Below, piece after piece: positions 1 through 39,273 of a stretch of DNA of 64,000 bases; the stretch's first letter is position 1, and every line of letters starts with the position of its first letter. Both the position numbers and the translations under genes were made by a program. The notes under the pieces are model-generated. The model saw only the letters and a list, made by a program, of their open reading frames with translations. It was not told the origin of the DNA and did no database searches. Origin of the DNA: Cliona cf. orientalis (taxonomy: Eukaryota > Porifera > Demospongiae > Clionaida > Clionaidae); the NCBI GenBank assembly GCA_963930775.1, contig OZ005699.1, forward strand, positions 641,501 to 705,500, in the 5' to 3' direction.

Positions 1-119
1 ATCAAGCCTTGCACGCCAATAGCTGGGGAATTTCTTCCAGGTCAATAATTGCTAGGCCTGATTGAAGCCAGCCATGGCCACCTCCACCATAGGTATGTTA
101 TGTATGGCCACACAGCTCT

Positions 120-124
<5 letters not shown>

Positions 125-162
<38 letters not shown>
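125..162 (+). repeat. GA microsatellite
   Basis: Nearly pure (GA)n of about 38 bp in the intron before the first visible golgin exon. Confidence 0.9.
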
Positions 163-168
<6 letters not shown>

Positions 169-381
169 TACCGTGGGTACATGATAATAGTATTATGGCT
201 GCTGTTACGTACTTCGTGCAGGTGGGAGATAAATATGGTGGATTTTATTATCGTAGATTGGGAAATTTATTTTTGTCAAAAATTAATGTCAAAAATTATG
301 GCATTGTGCATTATATGAAATGGCTGTCGCACTGCAAAATAACTTTCTCTCTCTCTCTATCTCTCCCCCTTCACCCATTAG

Positions 382-28545
<28,164 letters not shown>

Positions 28546-28720
28546 CTCGATCAGCTCTAGTCCAATTTAAAACACCAACTATATTCTCATCCTCCCTTTT
28601 ATATTAAAATTTAATACACCATTCAAGTCACAGGCTTTATGAAATTTTATGCTTTTAAGCTTTTTTTTTTTCGAGATCGGAAGTTTTTCACATAATTATA
28701 TAAATTATATAAATAATGTA

Positions 28721-28726
28721 AATAAA
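28721..28726 (+). promoter_or_regulatory. Candidate polyadenylation signal of the golgin gene
   Basis: AATAAA lies 175 bp after the golgin stop codon. The GLUT gene on the opposite strand stops at 28761, only 35 bp further, so the two 3' UTRs probably overlap tail to tail. Confidence 0.4.
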
Positions 28727-28760
28727 AACATGTAAAAATTTCATTGATCGGCTACAAAGA

Positions 28761-31640
28761 TTAGCTAGCTATAGCTGCTGAATCTGGGTGTCTGTTTTGT
28801 ATCAATAATGTGCTATCTTTCTCTCTCGTTCTCTGTCGGAGCTCCGTGGTGATGTCATCAACACTCCGCCCCTTGGTCTCTGGCAGACAGAGGTAGAGGT
28901 AGAGCCAGATGATGGCACAGAGGAATATGAATATCGCCGTACCGTAGGGGTACAGGAAATTCTGTGTAGAAAGGGTTAAAAACGAACAGACAAAAAGCAG
29001 TAAACAAACGTCATGACTATTCTCGGTTTGGCATAATGTGCATAGGATGATATTGACTATCAAAATTTTTAGCAGTAGCTATTAACTTACAAGAATGTAA
29101 GGGAAGACAAAGCCAACCAGAAACGTCGCCATCCAATTCACAATAGTTGCCATGGTAACAGCTACTGGTCTTGTCTCCTGTAGAAATAGCTCTGGTACCA
29201 TTGTCCACGGAACAGCTCCTGTAATTATATAATTATATTCCATAAAAAATCAGCTATTTCAGATGTTTGTGAAATTTTGTCAATAAATTTTACCTGGTCC
29301 GAGGGCATAGAATATGGTGATCCCCAAACTACTGAGCACAAGGAGAATACCCGGAGCTGTCACTGCAGGTGCTGAGTCAGCGTCGCTATAGAAACCCTCC
29401 TGCACATGGGCGTAAAAAAATTGACATGATCATAAAGGTGTCTTAATTGTATTCAAAGCAAGAAGCTCTTGTCCAAAATTTGACTACTAACTAACCTTGA
29501 AGCAGAACATGCTAGTTAGTAAAGTGAAGCAGATGGCCATCCCACCAAGACCATAGAGCATGAGGGTCCTCCTTCCCGCTATTTCAACCAGAAATACCTT
29601 CAGAAAGAACATGTTATCACATTTGCCATGGTTGCGGCAGAACCATGTCATTAATACTTACAGTGATGACTGTAAATGTGAGAAGTGTTAATCCAACCAC
29701 TATTGTGGCCACTTCGCTGTACTGGACACCAGCTGCTGCAAATATCTCAGTACTGTAGAACAGCACCTGCGGAGAGAAATGATATGAGGTGATTATTAAG
29801 TAATAATAGGGGCAGTTATAATTATTAATTAATTAATACAACCTACTCCTCCCATTCCGCTGAGCTGTTGTGAGAGGTGGAGAACAATACTGAGCATCAT
29901 GGCGTATCTTAGCGATGGCCTAGTGATGAACTGCAACAGTGATACTTTAGCCCTGGGCTTCTCAATTTCAGCCAACTCGTCCTATAATGACGACATATGG
30001 GAGTCACATGATAGTCATGTGACTGCAACATGGTAATTAACCTTCATAGCCTGTAGTTCCTCTTCAAAGCTGTTGCTACCTCTTAGCTGACGCAAGGCTT
30101 TGATGGCGTCTGCTTCTCTCCTTTTCTTGATGAGTAAGAACCTCGGGCTTTCTGGGCACCAAGGCAGTGTCACAACTTGGAATGCAGCGAATACGAGTGG
30201 CACAGCAAATAGTATTCTCCAACCATAGAACTGATCGTCAGGACGACCTAACGCCTGTCACAAAGAAGATGGACAAACAATAGCTAAAAAAATAATTGTG
30301 TATTATTATGGCATAACAATTAAGCAACATATGAAGGGGTAAATTAATAGCCTCGTCCCCAGGCCACTCCCACGTTTTCAATGTTGCACGCAGAAAACGT
30401 GGGAGTGGCCTGGGGACGAGGCTAGAATCTGTACTGTCGTGCAAACATACATAGCTTAGTCCGAGAATCTGTGACAGAAGGATGGCTCCGGTGATGCCCA
30501 GCTGATGGCAGAGCCCCACTGCTCCTCTGAGGCTGACTGGGGGGATCTCTGTCATATACAGGGGCAGCACTGCCGTATTGGTTCCTGGAGTGGGAAAAAA
30601 TTATAGGAGCTAAAATTTTAACTGTCACTTGAAAAATTATGCCCATCTAGCCTCGTTTTCAGGCCACTCCCATGTTTTCAATGCCACACACGGAAAAAGA
30701 TCATTGCGTTGAAAATGATCGGGAGACTGGGGAGGAGGCTAATGCCCATCCATGAATGTGCCTATAAAAATTATTATTATATTATGTACATGTATAGTGG
30801 AACCCCTCCACAGTGGCCATTGTTGGGGAATGAAGATTTTGGCTATTATAGAGAGGGTGGCCTTATCTTAGGGTTTTGGCGATGCAAGGTGAGTGGCCAT
30901 TATAGAGGGGCCAGGGCGGTCATTAAATAAGAGGAGGGTTCCACTGTATACCTGAGTTTATGCCGGAGATGAATCGACCCACGATGAACATGACTGGATG
31001 GACGGCCAATGACTGCAAACCAACGGCAACTACTATCACTGCATTGTTGAGCAACATGGTGTACTTCCTGCAATGAACAAAAAACAATCAATTTTTGACT
31101 GAGTTGACTAGGTACAGTAGAACCTGTCTATAGTGGTTGTACATGGGCCGAAAATTATCAGTAGCGAGAGAGAGAGAGAGAGAGGTGCACATGCGCAATA
31201 TTCTATGAAGCTTTGCCACTTTGAGCATGAACTACAAATAATTATTATACAAATAAGGAGGTGGCCACCTTACATGGTGACCATTATACATACATACATA
31301 CATACACAGGTGTCACTGCTATATTGTGTATAATAAAACGCTCCACTTTAGAGAATTTGCTGACATTGACATTTGTCAGATATGAGTTTGGGCCACAAAG
31401 GCTACAAGGTTCCCTCCAAGAATACGCCAAAGCCACTCGTGTGGGTAGGCAAGCTCTTCATTATTATTACCTTCCAATGTAGTCAGCTAGGATGCCAGAT
31501 AGCAGAGCTCCAGTCATCCCACCGATGGCATAGATAGCCACGGCGAGGTACAGCTCTGTGTCAGAGAAATGTCCATGCAGCTTGGAGGTGTTGCTGTTGA
31601 AGGAATTAGTAATGGCCTATATGTAGTTTGTGTGAGTAAG

Positions 31641-31687
<47 letters not shown>

Positions 31688-32183
31688 CAGGATAAGCACA
31701 TTTAATAATCGGATCTGGGGAAGGCTAAATAATTATGCTAAAAGTATAATGATTTGATATGAAGTGCTCACCTTTTTTGGGTTATTGATGACACCTGTGT
31801 TGTATCCAAACTGAGTGCATGACCCCAGCACTGCCACTGTCACTGTCAGGAAGAGAGCCCATGTCACCTCGCTCCTCCTACCTCCCCCAGCTTTGTGACT
31901 TTCCCGTCGATCTTGAAGATCAATCTATCCAAAAAACACAGAGCACATCAACTTATAGACTGGACTATACCCCTGGGCAATGACGTTGTAACACACTGGA
32001 GGCCTACTAACGAGCCCCACCCACATAGACAGAATCATAGGTGATTATCATGCTACTGCTAGAACCAATGAAGTAGCATAGTACAGCTAGACTGGGTCAT
32101 ACCTTCTCTTGATCTTTATTCGAATTTGTGTTATAATTGTCGCTGAAGGCAGCTGCATTTAGAAGAGAGTCACTCTCGGACAT
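28761..32183 (-). CDS. Facilitative sugar transporter, SLC2A/GLUT family (copy 1)
   Basis: Twelve-helix MFS sugar porter of the plasma membrane. Exons, 5' to 3': 32183-32103, 31924-31772, 31616-31471, 31067-30952, 30584-30451, 30254-30042, 29981-29847, 29766-29662, 29597-29496, 29399-29294, 29218-29091, 28961-28761. These total 1620 nt, 539 residues, with every junction GT-AG and in phase. GLUT signatures in order: GYNTGVINNP (TM1), GRKYTMLLNN (loop 2-3), GRFISGINSG (TM4), R-G after TEIPPVSL, PESPRFLLI (loop 6), QQLSGMGG (TM7), GRRTLML (loop 8-9), GPGAVPW (TM10) and PETKGRS (after TM12). N-S-N-T-S in the first outer loop is a likely glycosylation site. TM7 keeps the QLS triplet linked to glucose selectivity in class I GLUTs. 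It lacks the intron that splits exon 6 in copies 2 and 4. Substrate is not determinable from sequence. Confidence 0.93.
30348..30424. repeat. AGCCTCG snapback repeat 1
   Basis: Perfect 32-bp arms beginning TAGCCTCGTCCCCAGGCCAC around a 13-nt loop, in GLUT copy 1 intron 5. Confidence 0.85.
30648..30741. repeat. AGCCTCG snapback repeat 2
   Basis: Diverged copy of snapback 1 (TAGCCTCGTTTTCAGGCCAC). ATGCCCATC occurs directly before and just after it, a possible 9-bp target duplication. Confidence 0.65.
30793..30950. mobile_element. pogo/mariner-like MITE in GLUT copy 1 intron 4
   Basis: Ends TATAGTGGAACCCCTCC and GGAGGGTTCCACTGTATA. The CAGTGGAACC(C/T) terminus next to TA is typical of pogo-type MITEs (family knowledge). 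Inner GGCCATTATAGAG pieces are also inverted. Confidence 0.6.
31642..31686 (+). repeat. GA microsatellite (CT on coding strand) at a GLUT copy 1 acceptor
   Basis: (GA)n on the plus strand, that is (CT)n on the coding minus strand, about 25 bp upstream of the acceptor for exon 31616-31471. Confidence 0.85.
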
Positions 32184-32739
32184 TTTGGCTGTGCATGAAT
32201 TAATTATCGTTTGTCATGTGACTTCAATACCAGCAACCCACGCAAGTATTGCTGTAGAACTCTCGTGTACGACCTGGCGTTGATATCCAAGCGTATCTAT
32301 AAATTATAGCTATGCTCGATTGTTGTATCATGTCCATCAATCATCCAACTGGTTAGCACTCAATGTTTCAGTGGTTGTGAGATGTCCAAAGAGTCAGTGG
32401 TGTCATAGATGGTACAGTCCAGATACTATGGCACAGTCTTCAGGATGTGAAGAAGCTTGGTATGTATACTATGGCATAGTCTAACACGTTCAGGACCATG
32501 GTAGCTGCTTTCATCTGCTCAAGAGCTACATTTTGGTTTTTGTTCCAGCTCCATAGCTCTTTCCGTTGCCGAGATACACTTTGGCGCGCGCCGCGGTATA
32601 GAATTAATGATATTCATAGCTTTTAATTAATTACGTCACGGTCCGTACATTCCAACGTGAAAACCATACGCGTTTTGCTACCCCCTTTCCCAGCTCAATA
32701 AATAGCATTTTCTGGGAGGGACTATCGATAACGGGGCTA

Positions 32740-32955
32740 GACGGTGTCAGGGGTACCCCCTCTGGCACCTGCAGCTGAAAACTGCACATGGTCCTGGGCA
32801 TATATGGCTTAGGGGTCGCCCAGGTTCCTCCCTTGAATACCCCCCATCCCTGGAAGTATGCCTGCGGTAATGTCCGCAGTAGTCACTCCAAAACGGATCA
32901 CCGAAGCTGCGGCACCTCGGCCCGAGGGGAGGGATGATTGGGACATTTTTTTTTT
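32740..32955 (+). repeat. 5S-rRNA-like repeat, copy 1
   Basis: A leader of about 120 bp precedes GCCTGCGGTAATGTCCGCAG, GGATCACCGAAGCTGCGG, TCGGCCC and GGGATGATTGGGAC, then a T run. Order and wording resemble 5S rRNA (GCCTACGGCCATACC; GATCxCxGAAGCT; TCGGGCC; TGGATGGGAGAC). Too diverged to be a working 5S gene. Confidence 0.5.
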
Positions 32956-33000
32956 TCAAAAATCATGAATTATTCACAGTATTGCCCTCCACTATATATT

Positions 33001-33420
33001 TTGCTTTGCTTTGCTATGGATGCTACAGCCTCGGGCCTCCGAGTGACCAATCGGATCACAGTATTTGTTACTACTACATATATAGGGTAATGTAGGTATT
33101 GTAAGGTATTGTAAGGTATTATAAGGTATTGTAGGGTATTGTAGATCAGGAATCTGATTGATCAGTTGACGGTCCACTATTTCACTTTGTTTTGCTCGGG
33201 ATGCTACAGCCTCGGGCCTCTGAGTGACCAATCGGATCACAGTATTTGTTACAACTATAGGGTAATGTAGGTATTGTAAGGTATTGTAGGGTAATGTAGG
33301 TCAGGAATCTGATTGATCAGTTGGCAGTTCACTACTTCACTTCGCTTTGCTCGGGATGCTAAAATACAGCCTTGGGCCTCTGAGTGACCAATCGGATCAC
33401 AGTATTTGCTATACATATAC
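33001..33420 (+). repeat. Direct repeat, three copies, containing small GTAAGGTATT tandems
   Basis: Each copy carries GGATGCTA..ACAGCCT, GTGACCAATCGGATCACAGT and GGTAATGTAGGTATTG-like runs, followed in the first two by AGGAATCTGATTGATCAGTT. The third copy is shorter. Confidence 0.7.
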
Positions 33421-33607
33421 ATACCTGTGTGATGTCAATTATGAGGCAGGCTCCTTGTAGAACACATTGATTTTAGTACACCACATTAATTTTGTTTTTG
33501 GTATGAGTACTTTGGAAGTAGTGCAAGTTTCCATCGTTTGTTACTTAATTTTGTAGGAAGGTTTCTATAGTGATCCAGATACCAAGCCATCCGTGACAGC
33601 CTGGTAC

Positions 33608-33705
33608 GACGAGGCTAGCCTACGGTAATGTCCGCAGTGTCACTCCATACGGATCACCGAAGCTGCGGCGACTCGGCCCAGGGGGAGGGATGATTGGGAC
33701 TATTT
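33608..33705 (+). repeat. 5S-rRNA-like repeat, copy 2
   Basis: The best 5S match of the three: GCCTACGGTAATGTCC start, ACGGATCACCGAAGCTGCGG, ACTCGGCCC, GGGATGATTGGGAC and a T8 run that could act as a Pol III terminator. It lacks the leader seen in copies 1 and 3. Confidence 0.5.
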
Positions 33706-33816
33706 TTTTTACAAAAGTATGTTTGTTTGATTGTTTGATGTAACAACTAACTAGCATTATCATTAATTAAAATTAATTAATTATTGTTAATTAATTGATT
33801 GATTAATAAATTGTTA

Positions 33817-34050
33817 GGGGGGTACCACCTCCAGCACGTGCAGCTAGCATTGAATTACTGCAAGGATCTGGGCATTATGGCTTAGGGACTGCCCTTGTAA
33901 ACCCCCCCCCCCCCCCATCCTGGAAACTGTTTTGTGGTAAATAATAATCTGCGGTAAATTAATAATCTGCGCACACCTTATATATACAGATCACCGAAGC
34001 TGCGGCGACTCGGCCTGGGGGGGGGGGGAGGATGGTTTTTTTTTTCTCCA
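33817..34050 (+). repeat. 5S-rRNA-like repeat, copy 3 (degenerate)
   Basis: Leader (GGGGGGTACCACCTCCAGCA ... ATTATGGCTTAGGGACTGCC) followed by AGATCACCGAAGCTGCGGCG and ACTCGGCC, then a G run and T run. The 5' portion of the 5S-like part is replaced by AATAATCTGCG duplications. Confidence 0.45.
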
Positions 34051-34275
34051 TTACAAGTATGTAGCTATTATGCACTTAATTAATGCCCGCCTTCTCTCTT
34101 TATTACTCCTGCAATTGTCTGTACTATCATCTGACGTCCATACTATAATACTATTAAATTTTGGTAAATTTAATATTTAGACCAAAAAATACTTATCTCT
34201 GGCTTTTAATTAATAGTGCATAATAATGCTGGACAAACATAAATAAACTGAAGATAAAAACATAATCCGTCTTAT

Positions 34276-37200
34276 TCATAAAGTAGTCACGACTTCTTTC
34301 GCTAGTTCTCTCTCATTTCCCGAGTCAGTTCTCTGCCTTATCTCCACACCAATGTCCACTTCAACCTCTCTGCTTTCTGTGTCACTCTCAATTTCAGGCT
34401 GGTCCTGAAATTGGTGCAGACAAATCGAAGCTTAATTATTGAACAGTTTAACAAATAATTAATTGTAGCTACATAGTACTTTCTTTTTACCAATTGTGCT
34501 TGGCCTTTGAATGCTCTCTGGGTTCGTGGGGTCATGTCTTGAAGCTCTACGGCATCAATTATATCTGCAGTCTTTGTTGTCTCAACTGTAGTCTAAAATA
34601 TCAATATTAGTGATCGCCACAATCATAAAGCAATCTCATAACATTTTTGGGCTATGTAATAATTACCTTTCTTAAATCTTCCTTCACTTCCCCAGCTCTC
34701 TCCCTTAGCTCCATGGTGATGCTCTCGACACTCCGCCCCTTGGTCTCGGGCAGGTAGAGATAAAGATAGAGCCAAATGACCGCACAGAGCACGATGAAGA
34801 TTGATGTACCATAGGGATACAGATAAATCTGCAGGCCGATCATATTGAGTTAATGTGATCAAGTTAGTCAGCAAGATCAATCTGAATTAATTCTAGCATT
34901 GATTTTTTGAGACTCACGAGAATGTATGGGAAGACAAAGCCGACTACAAACGTTGCCAGCCAGTTGACAATAGTTGCCACGGTAACAGCCACTGATCTAG
35001 TCTCTTGCAGGAAGAGCTCTGGTACCATCGTCCAAGGAATGGCTCCTAATTAATTAACCATAATATTAATGATCTGACATCACTTAACACAATTTCCATA
35101 CCTGGTCCAAGGGCATAGAATATCGTAATTCCCAAACTGCTGATTACCAAAAGTACACCAGGAGCTGTGACTGTGGGTGTGGTTTCAGGATTGCTATAGA
35201 AACCCTCCTGGATATATAGTTGATGACACATGGAGGTGATTTTTATGCAAACAAAGCCTAAGATTTTTTTTATTAACCTTGAAGCAGAACATGCTAGTTA
35301 GTAAAGTGAAGCAGACTGCCATCCCTCCAAGACCATAGAGCATCAGGGTCCTCCTTCCCAAGACTTCCACCAGGAATAGCTAATTAAATTAAGGCAAGAA
35401 ATTATCTTACTGTACCGAGCAATGGTGTGTTAAGGTTAATAGCTATACTCTATTAAAGTCTTACTGTGACAATTGTGAATGTAAACAGGGTGACTCCAAC
35501 CACGACGGTAGCCACTTCACTGTACTGGATACCGGCAGCTGCAAATATCTCAGTACTGTAGAACAGCACCTATGAATGAGAGAAGCAAAAGAAGATGGTT
35601 ATGAAATTTTAAACATGTGCTGGGATTGTAAGTAATGTGTACCCCTATCATTCCAGTCAGCTGCTGAGAGAGGTGGAGAACGATGCTGAGCGTCATGGCG
35701 AATCGTAGAGAAGGTCTTGTAATAAACTGCCACAGTGATACCTTCACTTTTGGTTTTTCAATCTCTGCCAATTCATCCTACATCAGAAAAAAAAACAACA
35801 TTTAACGGTATTCATGAGGAATATAAGATTTAATAATCAAACCTTCATAGCCTGTAGTTCGTCGTCAATGTCAGCTGTCCCCCTTAGTCTCACCAAGGCT
35901 AAAAATAGCAACATTGATTATGTCATTATTACATCACAGATCAGAGTATGTACCCCTTATAGTTGCTTCTTCGTTCTTTCTCTTGATGTAAAGGTATCTC
36001 GGGCTTTCAGGACACCATGGCAACGTCACTCCTTGAAACAGTGCAAACAGAAGTGGCACGGCAAATAGAATTCTCCACCCATAGAACTGACTGTCAGGGC
36101 GACCTAAAGCCTGCAAAATAAACATATCATGTTATTAGCCATCAATAATTATTTTAGACTATAAATAAAATTACCACAACTGGTGGCGCTATAAGCCTCG
36201 TTCCTAATGCCCTATCACTGGCGTAAGAACCAGGGGGGCGGGGGGGGGGGGGGGGGGGCAGAGCCCCTCTGATTTTTAGACTGCTGTACAAGCCAGGGGG
36301 TGGGGCTCACCCTCTGAGGTTTGCACTTTTCTTTTTCATCTGTGCAGGGTTGAGTTATTCATGATTGTGGTGTATCTCAGCCCCACGGTGTGTAGATATC
36401 AATAATTGTCACATGTGAACACAGATCAGTAGTCACTACTGATCTGTGTTCACATGTGACAAGCTAAGAGTCCAGAATGTCCTCGAAAATGCACTAGAAA
36501 AGCTCTCAGAAGGTCTAAAACTTCAAAATTTTCCTGGGGGAGCATGCCCCAGACCCCCCTAGCTTTCGCGCGCTACGCACAAGTCTTCACCTGCTTACTT
36601 TCAGCCCCCCTGCTCAAAAACATCTTCCTACGCCACTGCCTATATACCCCCTGCAGCATTTCAACGTTGCATTAGCAGGGGCGGATCTAGGATTTTTAGT
36701 ATGGTGGGGTTGTAGATATAATTATTGCGCGCGAAAAATTTTGCGACCACGCCCACTTTTAATGAGCCACGCCCACTTTTAATCATCTTCTCGCGCCCCA
36801 GAGTGCCTAGTAAGGTACTGTAACACTGTAGGTACAGAGCTTTACCATGCCTAGCACCACAGCTGACTCTTGTGGTCTATAGTAGATTATTCATAGCTGA
36901 AGCCATGTTCAGGGTGTACCACTAACCACCGTGCACCACCTGTTGGTTTGAGGCCAATTATGTACTACACAGCTTGTCTGCTGCTAACCATACAGTGGCA
37001 ACTACTGTGCCAAGCTATAGTAAGCCTTGTATATAAGTGGGAGGGGCTGCTCAAAATCGTTTGGGGGGTTGCAACCCCCTGAACCCCCCCCCCTAGATCC
37101 GCCCCTGATTAGAGCCTGGGAACCAAGCTAAACTTAATAATCATTCCAGCCAGATTTTGACCACATTATGACATTATATGATGGCTTTGGGCCATACATA

Positions 37201-39065
37201 CATAGTTGAGTCCGAGAATCTGTGAGAGGAGAATTGCTCCAGTGATGCCCAGCTGGTGGCTGACTCCAACTGACCCTCGCAGATGCACAGGAGGAATCTC
37301 GGTCATGTAGAGAGGCAGAACGGCCGTATTTGTTCCTGCAAGTTGTGGGAAAAACGATATAAATATTGACCAGCTTCCTTAAATACACCATTAGCCTGGT
37401 GCCAAAATTTGTACACTACAAAGAAAACTACTAGTACCGGTAGCCCATTTTGAGGAGCAGTTTAAAAAAATGTGTCTGCAATTATAAATCCATTACACTT
37501 AATTGTGTGTAATTTGAGCTGTTGGTAACATACATACCACAAACACACCAAAATTTGAGAGATCTAGGTAACAGTATACTGATAGTATACTTCCCTATCA
37601 GTATCAGTATACTGGTACCTAGATCTCTCAAATTTTAGTGTATTTATGGTATGTACATTTGTATGTACCTGAGTTTATGCCACATACGAATCGACCAATG
37701 ATGAACATTGCTGGGTGGACGGCAAATGACTGCAAAATCACGGCTAGGCCAATGACAAGGTTATTGAGCAACATGGTATATTTCCTGAAAGAAACAGGAA
37801 TCCATTAATTAAGTCATTGAAGCGATAAATAATCATACATATTTCACTCTATTACCACTGCTACTGTACAATCCCATATTCTCACATACCACAGTTCTCT
37901 CAGTGAAGCCAGCCTTAGCCTAACCATTGTCCATGCAACAAAAAGAAGGCTGCTTTGCCTTTCAAACACAAGATTCAGGTACCTCACTGAGTGTGCCTAA
38001 ACAAGCACTGAGAGATATTTTTACCCAATAAGCTTGGGACTGGATAAACCTGAGCTTTCATATGAATAGGCGGGTACCTGTACCTTTTGGTAGCTAGACA
38101 TTGCACAGTGCATGGCATCATATGGCATTGTGCATCTATATAGTCTGTTTGTACCTTCCAATGTGGTCAGCAATGAACCCCCCAGTCAGAGCTCCTGTCA
38201 TCCCACCAATAGCATAGATGGCCACTGCAATGTACACTTCGGCGTTGGTGAAGTGTACGTGTAGTCTAGAGGCATTGCTGTTGAATGAGTCTGTGATCGC
38301 CTGTGGAGAGTGTGTGTGTGTATGTGTGTGTGCACGCATGGATGTATGAATTTTTTTGTAGCCAGCTGCACAATATTTCATAATATTACTACATGTACAA
38401 GTTTATGTTTAATCAAATTCCATACCCACACTCTACAAACTTAACAGCTTGGTTACTCTTATTCTAGGAAACCAGCATGATGCGGACTTTCATCTTCATG
38501 TCTACCACGTGTACACACTGATTTTTGTTTACTTTACAAACTTACTCCTTTGGGGTTGTTGATGACTCCAGTGTTGTATCCAAACTGTGTGCAAGAGCCG
38601 ATGATCGCCACCAGCACGGTCAGCACTAGGACACAGGTCACTCCTCTCCACTTGCTGCTCTGCTGCTGGTTCGCACTAACTGCTTGCTTCTGAGAAAAAA
38701 AAATTAATAACGATACGTATACAGCACTGACCATCAGTTGCTACTGGCTAAATTGATGAATTTATCTGTTGGCAACTATAAGTCCATGCATGCTGAAGTG
38801 ACCGTCTATGTGTAGCTTGCGTATCCTAAGTGTTTGATCTTATTTTATCGTTATAGATCTAGCAACTTTGACAGCAAACATACAAATATTTAGACAGCTC
38901 AGTAGCCCCACCCACCTGAACGCCGACAGCGGTGATATCGGAGCTCGGCTTTGTGCCCTCTTTCTCTGAGGGCTTGATATCTTCTCCTGTACTAGTCTCC
39001 AACTCATCGACGGCGTCTCCTAGGTCGATAGAGTCTAGAAGATTGTCTAGATCCTTTTCCGACAT
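34276..39065 (-). CDS. Facilitative sugar transporter, SLC2A/GLUT family (copy 2, long C-terminal tail)
   Basis: Exons, 5' to 3': 39065-38916, 38689-38546, 38300-38155, 37784-37669, 37335-37202, 36110-35954, 35898-35843, 35777-35643, 35569-35465, 35379-35278, 35207-35102, 35045-34918, 34828-34667, 34592-34491, 34404-34276. Total 1872 nt, 623 residues. Motifs: GYNTGVINNPK, GRKYTMLLNN, GRFVCGINSG, PESPRYLYI, QQLTGMIG in TM7 (Thr where copy 1 has Ser), GPGAIPW and PETKGRS. The N-terminus is a 50-residue acidic cytosolic segment (SEKDLDNLLDSIDLGD). Two extra 3' exons add about 76 charged residues after the usual GLUT end. Intron 5 houses two hAT-like elements, and intron 4 contains a long foldback. 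The first four exons and their introns are closely matched by the pseudogene at 42959-44320. Confidence 0.92.
36216..36638. mobile_element. hAT-like non-autonomous element 2
   Basis: Inverted ends CACTGGCGTAAGAA and TTCCTACGCCACTG (imperfect), flanked by CCTAT on both sides. It contains a G19 run and a 53-bp perfect palindrome. Lies in GLUT copy 2 intron 5. Confidence 0.7.
36408..36460. repeat. 53-bp perfect inverted repeat
   Basis: 25-bp arms starting GTCACATGTGAACACAGATC with a 3-nt loop, inside hAT-like element 2. Confidence 0.85.
36676..37106. mobile_element. hAT-like non-autonomous element 3
   Basis: Ends CAGGGGCGGATCTAGG and CCTAGATCCGCCCCTG (16-bp perfect TIR) flanked by ATTAG on both sides. 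CAGGGGCGGATC is a common hAT-type terminus in invertebrates (family knowledge). Lies in GLUT copy 2 intron 5, 37 bp from element 2. Confidence 0.8.
37531..37655. repeat. Foldback in GLUT copy 2 intron 4
   Basis: Imperfect inverted repeat spanning 125 bp, with a long matching core AAATTTGAGAGATCTAGGTA and outer TACATACCA. Confidence 0.75.
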
Positions 39066-39273
39066 GTTCGCAATCGATATAACCCCGCCCACCTTGACCT
39101 TTAAAATACCGATATTCATTTCCTCGCATAGTAATTTATGCGCATGCGTGCTAACACTGTGGAATTTCTGCAATGATTATTATACAAGCAGCTGTAACTG
39201 GACTACTGGTAAAGATTAACGGGATATAAAAACACTCAGCAAAGTTCATAATTATTAGGGATGGCTGCATTAG

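Larger units (their letters stand above)
32184..34275. other. Repeat-rich spacer between GLUT copies 1 and 2
   Basis: 2.1 kb without a gene. It includes 5S-rRNA-like repeats (32740-32955, 33608-33705, 33817-34050), a three-copy direct repeat containing GACCAATCGGATCACAGTAT (33001-33420), and AT-rich stretches such as 33755-33815. The promoter of GLUT copy 1 must lie near 32200-32600 but no element is distinct. Confidence 0.6.

Noticed and set aside
1-41. Possible exon at the left edge ending CTTCCAG|GTCAAT
   Set aside because: Too short, no homology, phase unknown; cannot be judged without upstream sequence.
33608-33705. Functional 5S rRNA gene
   Set aside because: Only segments resemble 5S; the 3' part that pairs with the 5' end is missing.
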